Shown: piece by piece, positions 32,751 through 40,068 of the stretch
How positions within the stretch are numbered: the first letter of the stretch is position 1
Layout: each line of letters opens with the position of its first letter
Assembly: GCA_021776465.1 (NCBI GenBank)
Contig: JAJFFU010000095.1
Span: forward strand, 1-40,068
Source: Parvularculaceae bacterium
GTDB taxonomy: Bacteria; Pseudomonadota; Alphaproteobacteria; Caulobacterales; Parvularculaceae
Direction: 5' to 3'
Length of the DNA: 40,068 bases
Position numbers and translations under genes: made by a program
Notes under the pieces: model-generated
The model's input: the letters and a program-made list of their open reading frames with translations, nothing else
Told to the model about the DNA's origin: nothing
Databases searched by the model: none

Positions 32751-34199
32751 ATGCATCGATTTTTGTTTATGGTTTTTGCCGCACTTTACGGATGCGTTGC
32801 GAACGGCGCTTCCGGGCAACCGGCTCCAGCCCTCATGGAAGAAATATTTCAATTCGAGGCGCAGTCGGGCGACATCGTTGATGCATACAGAGGCGCATTT
32901 CAGGTTCCGGAAAATCGTGCTGATCCGAATTCTCGATTATTGACCCTGCACTATATCAGGTTTCCGGCGCGCGAAGGCGCATCGGGATCGCCGACGGTCT
33001 ATCTCGCCGGCGGGCCGGGCGGTTCGGGCACATGGTTCGCGGGGAGTTGGCGCTTCCCGCTTTTTATGGCGTTTCGCGAATTTGGTGATGTAATCGCGCT
33101 GGACCAGCGCGGGACCGGAAAATCGGCCGATGCGCCAACCTGTACTTCATCCCGTACGATTAATTACAACGCAGCGATCTCCGATGCCGACTTCGTTGAA
33201 GCGCATCAACAAGCGCTCCGTGAGTGCCTGGCGTTCTGGCGAGAGGAAAATATTGATCCGTCGGGTTATTCGACCCTTGAAAGTGTCGCGGACCTTGATG
33301 CTTTGCGTAAACATCTGGGTGCTGAGAAACTAAATCTATGGGGTATTTCTTACGGCTCTCACCTCTCGCTTGCTGCGCTCAAGGAGAGTGATGAGCATAT
33401 TGACCGTGTCGTTATCGCGAGCGTTGAGGGCTTGGATCAGACAATCAAATTACCGTCTCGAACTGACGCCTATTTCGGCCGCCTTTCAGACGCCCTGAAT
33501 GCGAGCGCTCAAGCAGACGGGAAGCGCGTGGATGTCGAACAACTAATACGGCGCGTACACGCGAAATTGGACCGCGCACCGATTACGCTGCAATTGGAAA
33601 ACGAAACGACTGTTCCGACCGAAGTCATCTTTCAAAAACGCGAAATGCAGCGCTTGGCATCAGCCATGATTGCTGATCCGAACCGATTTGCCCGCCAGTT
33701 GATTGAAATTTACTTGGCCCTTGATCGCGGTGACGCCGCGCTATTGAATTCATATGCACAAGAGGGGCTAGATCTCGGAGCGCCCATCAGTTTCGAGATA
33801 ATGCCGGTCATGATGGATATTGCGTCGGGCGTTAGCGCTTCGCGCGCCGAACAAATCAAATCGGAATCCGAGGATGCTTTGCTCGGCCCGTGGCTGAACG
33901 ACACACTTTATCTCCTGGATGCGGCGCCGGGGTTTGACCTCGGTGACGACTTTCGTTCAACACCGCAATCTGATCGCCCCGTGCTCGTATTAAGCGGAAC
34001 GCTGGACGGACGGACCTACATTAAGAGCCACCAAGAGGCGGTGCTCGGTTTACGAAATACTCAGAGCGTGACGATCCATAATGGCGGGCACAATCTATTC
34101 ATGGTTTCGCCGGAAGTGACCTCCATCATTATGGACTTCATGCGCGGCGAGGACGTATCAGGGCGCGAAGTGACGATTGACGCCCCAAGCCTTGACTGA
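32751..34199 (+). CDS. Exported alpha/beta hydrolase, S33/TAP-like
   Basis: From ATG 32751 this is a 482-residue secreted or lipid-anchored hydrolase. The N-terminal signal has a possible lipobox, ALYGC (Cys15). The oxyanion loop is LAGGPGGSG, then ALDQRGTGKS, as in proline iminopeptidases and tripeptidyl aminopeptidase-like S33 enzymes. The nucleophile is Ser200 in GISYGSH, the acid probably the Asp of SGTLDGRT, and the base the His in NGGHNLF. An inserted helical cap of about 150 residues separates nucleophile and acid, again as in TAP-like proteins. GGGG sits seven bases before the chosen start. Earlier in-frame codons (from 32613) add 46 residues without signal-peptide character. Peptidase or esterase activity is plausible; the substrate is unknown. 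Confidence 0.85.
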   Translation: MHRFLFMVFAALYGCVANGASGQPAPALMEEIFQFEAQSGDIVDAYRGAFQVPENRADPNSRLLTLHYIRFPAREGASGSPTVYLAGGPGGSGTWFAGSWRFPLFMAFREFGDVIALDQRGTGKSADAPTCTSSRTINYNAAISDADFVEAHQQALRECLAFWREENIDPSGYSTLESVADLDALRKHLGAEKLNLWGISYGSHLSLAALKESDEHIDRVVIASVEGLDQTIKLPSRTDAYFGRLSDALNASAQADGKRVDVEQLIRRVHAKLDRAPITLQLENETTVPTEVIFQKREMQRLASAMIADPNRFARQLIEIYLALDRGDAALLNSYAQEGLDLGAPISFEIMPVMMDIASGVSASRAEQIKSESEDALLGPWLNDTLYLLDAAPGFDLGDDFRSTPQSDRPVLVLSGTLDGRTYIKSHQEAVLGLRNTQSVTIHNGGHNLFMVSPEVTSIIMDFMRGEDVSGREVTIDAPSLD

Positions 34200-34381
34200 C
34201 TTGGCCCATCAACGCCGCGCCAGGGCATTGTTTTCTGATTTTTTGGGCACAAAATCGAGTATCAGCTTCGGGCCTAAAATTTTCATGGCGCTATTTATTG
34301 CCCCGCCGTGCACTCATTGAATTTAGCGACCCACCGACGTAGAATTGTCGGCAACTCAGTATCGGGCGTAAAGGGCGGGTC

Positions 34382-34681
34382 ATGACGGAAACACATAAAC
34401 GCAGGGACGCGATCAAGCAGCGGATCTTTGGCGGCAGTATTGGCCGGACCGTTATTCAGCTTGTTGTCGCCAGTATTTTTGTCGGCGCGATCTTCTCGTT
34501 CATCGGCCTTGGCGCATTTGAATTCTGGGAAGGCATCTTTCGCTGGGTGCGCGAAATCATCGCCACGATCGGCGAGAGCTTTGGCGAGGTGTTCGTCAAT
34601 GTCCTCACCTATTTCCTGATCGGCGCGGCCATCGTCATTCCGATCTGGCTCATTGCCCGCATCCTGACATCGCGGCGTTAA
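34382..34681 (+). CDS. Small membrane protein, DUF6460-like
   Basis: This is a 99-residue protein with two membrane helices, near 21-45 (TVIQLVVASIFVGAIFSFIGL) and 72-94 (LTYFLIGAAIVIPIWLIARIL), joined by an amphipathic stretch with Trp and Glu. The arrangement and the IPIWL end segment match the DUF6460 family of small alphaproteobacterial membrane proteins of unknown function. It is short but begins at a good ATG, has alphaproteobacterial codon use throughout, and does not overlap another gene. It lies alone, convergent with the winged-helix regulator gene at 34699. Confidence 0.75.
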   Translation: MTETHKRRDAIKQRIFGGSIGRTVIQLVVASIFVGAIFSFIGLGAFEFWEGIFRWVREIIATIGESFGEVFVNVLTYFLIGAAIVIPIWLIARILTSRR

Positions 34682-34698
34682 AGCCTATGCGGCGCCAG

Positions 34699-35013
34699 CT
34701 ATTCAGCAGCCGCGGGGCGCAACAGCGCCTCCATGCGCGCGATATAAGCAATCCAGGCATCGCGACCCTTCTTGGTCAAGCGCATACGCGTTTGCGGTTT
34801 GCGCCCGGCGAATGATTTTTTGATTGCGATATATCCGGCTTCTTCGAGCTTGCGGATTTGAACCGACAGGTTGCCGTCCGTGCCGCCGATCTTCGCTTTT
34901 AACTCGTTGAAGTCAGCCTCGCCTGAACCGGAAAGATACGCCATGACGGCGAGCCGCAGGCGTCCGTGAATAACGTCGTCAATATCTCGGTAATCGTAGT
35001 CCGGGCCTGTCAT
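34699..35013 (-). CDS. Winged-helix transcriptional regulator
   Basis: This 104-residue protein is a compact DNA-binding regulator of the HTH_34/MarR-PadR-like type. It has IDDVIHGRLRLAVMAYL, then DFNELKAKIGGTDGNLSVQIRKLEEAGYI, where the recognition helix is NLSVQIRKLEE, and a wing in KSFAGRKPQTRMRLTKKG. There is no ligand-binding domain. The start is ATG 35013; a TTG at 35037 would overlap the upstream gene. It starts 16 bp after the stop of the membrane-protein gene, so the two form an operon. Such pairs are common in proteobacteria, and the regulator often controls its own membrane partner. That link is an inference. Confidence 0.85.
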   Translation of the reverse strand: MTGPDYDYRDIDDVIHGRLRLAVMAYLSGSGEADFNELKAKIGGTDGNLSVQIRKLEEAGYIAIKKSFAGRKPQTRMRLTKKGRDAWIAYIARMEALLRPAAAE

Positions 35014-35029
35014 ACTGTTTCGTCCGTTA

Positions 35030-35746
35030 TCAGACAATCATTGCAGGTTCGCGGCGCATCAGGATTATACCGGGGGTCAAGGCGCAGACGGCAAGACCGA
35101 GGGCGCCGATCAGGAACAGATGCGATGTGGCAAGAAAGAACAACAGCAAGCCGGAGAACGCCCACGACGCCAGCGCAAAGTATTTCAACCAACTGACCCG
35201 CGCCGCCGTCGAGGTCGCCCAGAAAGAGACGCCGTACAAGCCAAAGCCAATTGGATATAGAAAACTGAACAGAAAATATTCCGGGATGCCGAGGCTCTCA
35301 TAATTGCCGTGCGCAAAAAGCAACGCGCCGAAGAAAAATGTCATGAATAGTCCAACGGCGTACCAAACCGACCCGGCGGTTTTGTTGCCGAGCGTCGCCG
35401 CGCCCGGCTTGCCGCTGACATCCTTGCGCATCACGTAAGAGACAATCCAGCCAGCCGCCAACGCAACGAACCACGGCGCCATGAACCCGGCATTGCCGAA
35501 GTTCGTAACGCCGACAGCGTTCAGATAAACGAGTAAACTCGCCGCGGCCATCAACCCGCCCCAGACCACAAAATAGCGCCCGCTGACCAGCGGCGCGTGC
35601 GCGCCCTCTTCCGCGAGGCTGCGCACATAGGCGAGATCGCTGGCGAGGTCGGCTTGGGCGGGCTCGGCTTGGGCGGGCTCGGCTTGGGCGGGCTCGGCTT
35701 GGGCGGGACGGGCTTCTGCGGGACGGGCTTCTGCGGGACGGGGCAT
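35030..35746 (-). CDS. Multi-pass membrane protein with pentapeptide-repeat N-terminus
   Basis: This is a 238-residue membrane protein. After Met-Pro it has six tandem pentapeptides of the form (R/E)PA(E/Q)A, encoded by 15-bp repeats, then a cytosolic helix containing DLASDLAYVRSLAEEGAHAPLVSG and about six membrane segments. The N-terminal conserved helix before the first membrane segment is typical of small unassigned alphaproteobacterial membrane proteins paired with a winged-helix regulator. ATG 35746 is chosen because GGAG lies eight bases upstream; a TTG at 35761 is possible. The gene precedes the regulator by 16 bp. Its function is unknown; no transporter motif was seen. Confidence 0.8.
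   Translation of the reverse strand: MPRPAEARPAEARPAQAEPAQAEPAQAEPAQADLASDLAYVRSLAEEGAHAPLVSGRYFVVWGGLMAAASLLVYLNAVGVTNFGNAGFMAPWFVALAAGWIVSYVMRKDVSGKPGAATLGNKTAGSVWYAVGLFMTFFFGALLFAHGNYESLGIPEYFLFSFLYPIGFGLYGVSFWATSTAARVSWLKYFALASWAFSGLLLFFLATSHLFLIGALGLAVCALTPGIILMRREPAMIV
35651..35740. repeat. Six tandem 15-bp units inside the membrane-protein gene
   Basis: On the minus strand six 15-bp units encode RPAEA, RPAEA, RPAQA, EPAQA, EPAQA and EPAQA in order. The last three are nearly identical in DNA, as are the first two, which points to recent slippage or unequal exchange. Because 15 is a multiple of three, changes in copy number would keep the reading frame and only lengthen or shorten the protein's N-terminal tail. 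Confidence 0.9.
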
Positions 35747-35828
35747 AATTTTCTCCACCAATGTACTTTACAAAATAAAGTTCTTTTGGTTTGATTTCAA
35801 TAGCGAGCCGTCGCGCATCCCGAAAAAA

Positions 35829-36467
35829 ATGGATAACCTTATGATTTATAATCTATTTTCGACCCATGACACAGCCACTGCCAACATCGCCGAGACGAAT
35901 AACTGGCTGAATGACGTTTTCCAGCGCGGCGTCGATTGGCAGGCGACCTATTCTTTTTGGGACTGGTCGAACGACGCGCTCGGTTATTTTCACATGTACA
36001 CGGCGATCGCCGCGCTTGTCGTTGGCGCCGTGGTTCTGGCCCGGCGCAAGGGCGACATCGCGCACCGGTTACTCGGCTTGTTGTACATATTCTCCATGTT
36101 CGCGACGAACATCACTGCACTGATTATGTATGACTTTACCGGCGGCCCGAACTTCTTTCACATCGCCGCAGCGATGAGCCTGGCCACCTCAATCGGCGCC
36201 TTGGTCGCCATCGTTGTTTACGCCAGCACCCGCGCGCGACTGGCGCTGGAAACCCATATGGAGTTGATGAGCTGGTCATATCTGGGCGTTGTCCTGGCCG
36301 CCGTGGCGGAGGTGATTACGCGCGGGCTCGGGCCGCAAATCGACGGGCCCGAAGCGTTCTGGACCGTCTTCTCAATTTCAATGGCCGTGTCCGGCGTCGT
36401 CGGCGCCGCGCTTGTCTTTATCTTTATTCGAAACGCCAAACGCCAATGGTTCCGCGATGCGACCTAG
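35829..36467 (+). CDS. DUF2306 membrane protein
   Basis: This 212-residue protein has about five membrane helices. It matches the DUF2306 pattern: HMYTAIAALVVGAVVL in the second helix, then LLYIFSMFATNITALIMYDFTGGPNFFHIAAA, and later THMELMSWSYLGVVLAAVAEV. Conserved His residues lie near the membrane faces in each block, which suggests heme or metal binding, as has been proposed for cytochrome b-like relatives. The role is unknown. The start is ATG 35829. It is divergent from the repeat-bearing membrane protein across 82 bp, so the winged-helix regulator could act on both; this is only a possibility. Confidence 0.8.
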   Translation: MDNLMIYNLFSTHDTATANIAETNNWLNDVFQRGVDWQATYSFWDWSNDALGYFHMYTAIAALVVGAVVLARRKGDIAHRLLGLLYIFSMFATNITALIMYDFTGGPNFFHIAAAMSLATSIGALVAIVVYASTRARLALETHMELMSWSYLGVVLAAVAEVITRGLGPQIDGPEAFWTVFSISMAVSGVVGAALVFIFIRNAKRQWFRDAT

Positions 36468-36567
36468 GCGCCAGTTCGCAATCAACCGTTCATCGCAGCA
36501 GGGCGCCGCTTCGTCGCACACGCCCTAACGCGGCGTCGGCCGCCGCCATAGCATTGCCTCATCATCA

Positions 36568-37503
36568 TTGACGGGGCGAAAATATGTGCAGGCGATTGTG
36601 AGGACAGTAACGCGGAGAATAGTGCTCGCCGGCGCTGCGGCGGCGGCGGTTGCGCCCGCAAGCGCACAGTCGCCGAACACCCTCGGCAAGACCATTCCGT
36701 CTAGCAATGAATCCATTCCGGCGATCGGCATGGGCACGTGGCGCACCTTCAATGTCGGCGACAATGAAGCGGCGCGCGCCCAGCGGACGGAAGTCCTCGC
36801 GCGTTTTTTCGAAATGGGCGGGCGCTTAGTTGATTCATCGCCCATGTACGGCTCATCGCAAAGCGTCGTCGGCGACGCTCTGGCCCGCTTGGGCCGAAAA
36901 GATGACGTTTTCGCCGCCGACAAGGTCTGGGTCTCGGGCGGCGCCAATGGCCCGGACCAGATCGCGGAAACACGCAGCCGCTGGGGCATCCGCGCATTCG
37001 ACCTTCTGCAAGTCCACAATCTCGTCAGCTGGCGCGCGCATCTGGAAACGCTGTTCGCCATGAAGGCCGATGGCCGGCTGCGCCATGTGGGCGTCACCAG
37101 CTATTCCGGGCTGCGCTACGACGACATTGAGCGGATCATGGATACCCATCCCATCGATTTTATTCAGATCACGTATAATATTGCCGACCGCGAAGCTGAG
37201 AGCCGCCTGTTGCCCCTCGCCGCAGAGCGCAACATTGCCGTCATCGCCAATCGCCCGTTTCGCGAGGGCGCGCTTATTGATTACGTGAACCGCTTTCCTC
37301 TGCCTGCCATGGCGACAGAGATCGGCGCGGAAAACTGGGCGCAGTTCCTGCTGAAATTCATCATTGCGCACCCGGCCCTCACCGCCGCCATTCCGGCCAC
37401 GCGCCGCGTTGATCACATGACGGAGAATATGGGCGCCCTGCGCGGGGCCGCGCCCGACGCCGCCATGCGACGGGACATGATCAGGGCGTTTGACGCTTTG
37501 TAA
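36568..37503 (+). CDS. Exported aldo/keto reductase
   Basis: The protein has up to 311 residues and an aldo/keto reductase TIM barrel. The catalytic Asp and Tyr lie in LVDSSPMYGSS, the Lys in AADKVWV, and the His in DLLQVHNL, so the tetrad is complete. GHVGVTSYS-type strand (here RHVGVTSY) and ITYNIADREAE also fit. The N-terminus has TRRIVLAGAAAAAVAPASAQS, a twin-arginine-like signal with a probable cut after ASAQ, so the enzyme should act in the periplasm. There is no ATG start; TTG 36568, GTG 36586 or GTG 36598 are possible, and the last keeps the whole signal. Export of a cofactor-bound reductase by the Tat route is reasonable. The substrate is unknown. Confidence 0.85.
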   Translation: MTGRKYVQAIVRTVTRRIVLAGAAAAAVAPASAQSPNTLGKTIPSSNESIPAIGMGTWRTFNVGDNEAARAQRTEVLARFFEMGGRLVDSSPMYGSSQSVVGDALARLGRKDDVFAADKVWVSGGANGPDQIAETRSRWGIRAFDLLQVHNLVSWRAHLETLFAMKADGRLRHVGVTSYSGLRYDDIERIMDTHPIDFIQITYNIADREAESRLLPLAAERNIAVIANRPFREGALIDYVNRFPLPAMATEIGAENWAQFLLKFIIAHPALTAAIPATRRVDHMTENMGALRGAAPDAAMRRDMIRAFDAL

Positions 37504-37537
37504 GAAGCGCGCCGAAACACGCCTTCTTCAACAGGCT

Positions 37538-38062
37538 CTATTGCACGCTCTGATACGCGTACCAAAATTGATTGATACGACAGAACGCGGAAACGAGGCC
37601 GTCATCGTGGTCCTTTTCGAACCATTCAAGGGCGCGTTCGTCGCATTGGTCGAAGAGCGCAATATTCGGTTTCTCGCTGGGCGGCGGTAACTCAATCTCA
37701 GAGTAAACGAGGCTCACGACGATGTAATCGTCGCCGTGATTATACCGCTTCAGCACAACATCAATTTCGTCTTTGCTGGTATCGGAGAGGGGCAAAAAAT
37801 CGATGAACTCGACGGGAAACTGTTTGCGCAGGGACTTAATAAAAGCATCGTCCCGGCGCGTTTGTTTCGCAGGGTCCCGCGCGGGAATACGCGTAAATTC
37901 GGTAAATGGTCCGGGATAATCGCCGCGCACCGTTGCGAATAATAGCGGATTGGTTTGGTAGATTTCAGCCGCGTCGAGAATGTTCAGTTTTTCTGTGTCC
38001 GCACTGCAACCGACAACCGCCGCCGCCAGGCAACAAACGGCAAAAGACATTACTCTTTGCAT
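37538..38062 (-). CDS. Putative lipoprotein, unknown function
   Basis: I do not recognise this 174-residue protein. It begins with a basic leader and hydrophobic stretch ending in VVGC, a good lipobox, so it should be a membrane-anchored lipoprotein. The mature part is acidic to neutral, with two late Cys residues (DQCDERA and SAFCRIN) that could pair in the periplasm, and no known motif. It starts at ATG 38062, or GTG 38068 six bases earlier; both lack a strong ribosome-binding site. It is convergent with the aldo/keto reductase gene across 34 bp and has about 400 bp of unassigned sequence upstream. Confidence 0.7.
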   Translation of the reverse strand: MQRVMSFAVCCLAAAVVGCSADTEKLNILDAAEIYQTNPLLFATVRGDYPGPFTEFTRIPARDPAKQTRRDDAFIKSLRKQFPVEFIDFLPLSDTSKDEIDVVLKRYNHGDDYIVVSLVYSEIELPPPSEKPNIALFDQCDERALEWFEKDHDDGLVSAFCRINQFWYAYQSVQ

Positions 38063-38468
38063 TTTCACGCGCTACTTTCAGCTTGCGCTATATTTACAAT
38101 CGTAAAAGAAACACCGTTTCACGCGCCCAATCAGATGCGCTTGCTGCGCGGCAAAAGTCTAGGGCGAATTTAAAAATCACGCACGGCGGTTGTTCGGCCG
38201 CGACAGGCGCGTTCGCGACCTCTGGCATTGCGCCGAAACCGGTCATCGGCGGCGCACCGATCTTCGTTTCAGGCGGTTTCGACCTGCACGACTGAAAGCA
38301 AGTTTCCGTCCGGGATTTCCGAAGGCCATGTCGTCGGGACGGGCGATATGCGAAGGTCGCCGCCGCCAACGTCAGGAACAGGCATGCCGCCAGGCGCCGG
38401 AGCGTTCGATGTCGAAGAGAACTTGACTCCATCACGATATATTTGCCTATCATTGTCTTGAGGTGACA
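38063..38468. other. Unassigned region with possible decayed small gene
   Basis: About 400 bp separate the lipoprotein gene from the HExxH membrane protein. On the minus strand one frame (from about 38429) begins like a secreted protein, with basic residues and LRRLAACLFLTLAAATFA, but then turns into Arg/Ser/Cys-rich sequence with no family features. An adjacent minus frame over 38270-38370 reads as more ordinary protein sequence (ISPVPTTWPSEIPDGNLL). A small exported protein gene with a frameshift is possible, but the support is weak. Nothing else was recognised. Confidence 0.25.
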
Positions 38469-39062
38469 ATGCAACCCAATCCCAATCCGCTATTTTATGT
38501 GACAATGTTCTTCATCGCCGTGGCGACGATGTTGGCGCACGAAATCGTTCATTGGTTGGTCGGGACGGCGCTTGGGTATGAGATGTATTTCCAACTGACG
38601 AAGGCCGGGATTGTTGACGGCGCCTGGCGAAGTGACTTGGACTATGCCGTCGTTTCTATTGCGGGACCTGTGTTTACATTCGCCGTCGGTTCGGTTGGCG
38701 CATGGTTGGCCATCAGCAAGCGAAGTGCGTTTGGTTACGAACTGGTGTTCGTTGCTTTCATGCAGCGCTTTCTCGCGATGGTCATGAGCGGGATAGCGAT
38801 CCCGAATGATGAAGCGCGCGTCAGTTTGTATCTGGGACTGGAATGGTGGGTGGTTCCGCTTATATTTGTTGTCCCGCTATTAGCACTCACCGTCTGGTCG
38901 AGTCGAGTTTTGAGATACGGCCTCTTGGTGAATTTTCTTTGTTATGTGACGGCCAGCGCCGCCTTCACATTTATGGTCTATGCTGACGGGCAGATGGCAG
39001 GATTTAGAGGAGCCAGCATCATAGATCCGCTCCTGCCCGAACAAGTTCAGTTTTCACAATAA
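38469..39062 (+). CDS. Integral membrane protein with HExxH motif, M50-like
   Basis: This 197-residue protein has about five membrane segments. The first contains HEIVHW (His24-Glu25-x-x-His28), a zinc-protease HExxH motif inside a helix, followed by SIAGPVFTFAVGSVGAWLA, which resembles the AGP-type segment of site-2 protease (M50) relatives and DUF3267-like proteins. A third zinc ligand (an NPDG or similar Asp motif) is not obvious; PNDEAR near residue 119 is a candidate. GAGG lies seven bases before ATG 38469, which is preferred over GTG 38463. It may be an intramembrane protease or a non-proteolytic relative. Neighbours give no hint of its target. Confidence 0.7.
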   Translation: MQPNPNPLFYVTMFFIAVATMLAHEIVHWLVGTALGYEMYFQLTKAGIVDGAWRSDLDYAVVSIAGPVFTFAVGSVGAWLAISKRSAFGYELVFVAFMQRFLAMVMSGIAIPNDEARVSLYLGLEWWVVPLIFVVPLLALTVWSSRVLRYGLLVNFLCYVTASAAFTFMVYADGQMAGFRGASIIDPLLPEQVQFSQ

Positions 39063-39099
39063 TTATCGCCCGCGATATCAGACATTTTGCGCCGCCGCA

Positions 39100-40068
39100 T
39101 CACTCCTCGACAAACTTGTCCTCGCCGCCAATCACAGTACGCAGTACACGGACATCTTTGATCGCAGCCGGGTCGATCTCGAACAGATCATCCGACAACA
39201 CCACAAAATCCGCGAGCAAGCCCGGCGCGATGACGCCGAGCTTGTCTTCCTGAAAACCAGCATAGGCGTTTGCGGCCGTGTAGGCGCGCAAGGCGTCCTC
39301 GACGGATATCCTCTCTTGCGGGACCCAGCCGTCAGGGTTTGCGCCGTCGGTCGTGCGCCGCGTCACGGCCGCGTAAATACCAAGCAGCGGGCTGATCGGC
39401 GCGACGGTCCAGTCGGACCCGAAGGTCAGCGGCGCGCCGGTGTCGAGCAATGACTGAAACGCATAAGTGCGCTGGATGCGATCAGGGCCGATGCGCTTTT
39501 CGGCCCAGCGCCCGTCATCAATCGCATGATAGGGCTGCATTGAGGGAATGACGCCAAGCGCCCCGAACCGGGGAACCGCCGCCGGCGATAAATGCTGCGT
39601 ATGTTCAACGCGAAAGCGCCGCTCCGAAATATCGCCGCCATTGACGCCCACCGCCTCTTCGAATGCATCAAGCAACCAGTCATTGGCTTGATCGCCGATG
39701 GCGTGAATGGTGACGTGCAACCCCGCCGCGTCGGCGCCGAGGAGGTCCGCCTTGACGTCGTCCAGATCGCCGATCGGAAAACCGTTCGTATCCGGCGCAT
39801 CGTTGTAGGGCTCGTAAAACCATGCCGTTGTCGAGCCCAGCGAGCCGTCGATAAAGCCTTTCAGTCCGCCCCAGCGCAACCAGTCGTCACCGCGCCCGTT
39901 TGCATCGACGAACGCTGCAAGGCGCTCCCATTCATCCAACGGCGTGAACCCATAAATGCGCAGCGGTAAGGCGGCGTTTTCTTTCAAGCGCAAATATGTT
40001 TCGAGGCTGACCCAATCGCCTTCGACCAGTCCCATATCGTGAATTTGCGTGACGCCGCGCGCCAGCGC
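39100..40068 (-). CDS. YtcJ-like amidohydrolase (5'-partial)
   Basis: This is the C-terminal part, at least 322 residues, of a metal-dependent amidohydrolase of the YtcJ/AepA-like family. The frame continues off the window edge. It opens with GVTQIHDMG, a block that normally lies in the middle of the barrel. Visible metal-binding or catalytic features are the His in VTIHAIGDQAND, the His in VEHTQHL and the Asp in FGSDWTVAPISPL. RWGGLKGFIDGSLGSTTAWF is a family signature around the catalytic Lys position. The C-terminal beta domain includes VIAPGLLADFVVLS. The N-terminal HxH metal motif is beyond the window. Such enzymes act on amides of unknown nature and many carry signal peptides. Confidence 0.92.
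   Translation of the reverse strand, partial: ALARGVTQIHDMGLVEGDWVSLETYLRLKENAALPLRIYGFTPLDEWERLAAFVDANGRGDDWLRWGGLKGFIDGSLGSTTAWFYEPYNDAPDTNGFPIGDLDDVKADLLGADAAGLHVTIHAIGDQANDWLLDAFEEAVGVNGGDISERRFRVEHTQHLSPAAVPRFGALGVIPSMQPYHAIDDGRWAEKRIGPDRIQRTYAFQSLLDTGAPLTFGSDWTVAPISPLLGIYAAVTRRTTDGANPDGWVPQERISVEDALRAYTAANAYAGFQEDKLGVIAPGLLADFVVLSDDLFEIDPAAIKDVRVLRTVIGGEDKFVEE

Noticed and set aside
32514-32852. Minus-strand frame in the gap between mscS and the hydrolase
   Set aside because: It overlaps both flanking genes, has no start signal and no family features.

Overview
The window is a high-GC chromosomal segment from an alphaproteobacterium, probably a marine or aquatic member near Parvularculales/Hyphomonadales. 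That placement is an inference. It rests on a tRNA-His with a G1:U72 pair and A73 (a feature of one alphaproteobacterial clade), a plant-type GshA, a metal-type KdsA, and DUF2793 and DUF6460 proteins. No rRNA, CRISPR array, integrase or transposase was seen.

Region 1 (1-1189) is the 3' end of a type II secretion-like operon: a secretin C-terminus and a pseudopilin. Region 2 (1241-15677) is a surface-polysaccharide locus in two divergent arms. The minus arm encodes an ABC-2 exporter (permease and ATPase), a glycosyltransferase with an extra C-terminal beta-rich domain, and a sulfotransferase fused to a glycosyltransferase-like domain. The plus arm makes nucleotide sugars: an epimerase/dehydratase, a UDP-sulfoquinovose synthase (SqdB), Gmd, a GDP-fucose synthase gene broken by two in-frame stops, a membrane-anchored GT42/MptE-like protein, and RfbB-RfbA-RfbC. 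No rfbD is present. Together these suggest an exported anionic glycan carrying sulfonate and perhaps sulfate groups.

Region 3 (15883-21982) holds a lipoprotein, the Kdo pathway (kdsD divergent from kdsA-kdsB), a histidine-phosphatase-fold gene where kdsC would be expected, glmS and tRNA-His. Kdo links to lipopolysaccharide core synthesis and GlmS supplies amino sugars for envelope polymers.

Region 4 (22070-29303) is mostly housekeeping: an exported methyltransferase-like lipoprotein, an M48 lipoprotein protease, an HNH endonuclease, an AlkA-type DNA glycosylase, gshA, rsmE, ubiA and an exported MsrB. Two copies of a dispersed palindromic repeat lie directly upstream of the alkA-like gene and rsmE.

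Region 5 (29290-31468) is a small, translationally coupled phage or gene-transfer-agent-like cassette: a DUF2793/peptidase S74 tail fibre, a membrane coiled-coil protein and a GH24 lysozyme. Region 6 (31700-40068) contains an MscS channel, an exported alpha/beta hydrolase, small membrane proteins, a winged-helix regulator paired with a membrane protein that has a pentapeptide-repeat N-terminus, an exported aldo/keto reductase, a lipoprotein, an HExxH membrane protein and the C-terminal part of a YtcJ-like amidohydrolase.
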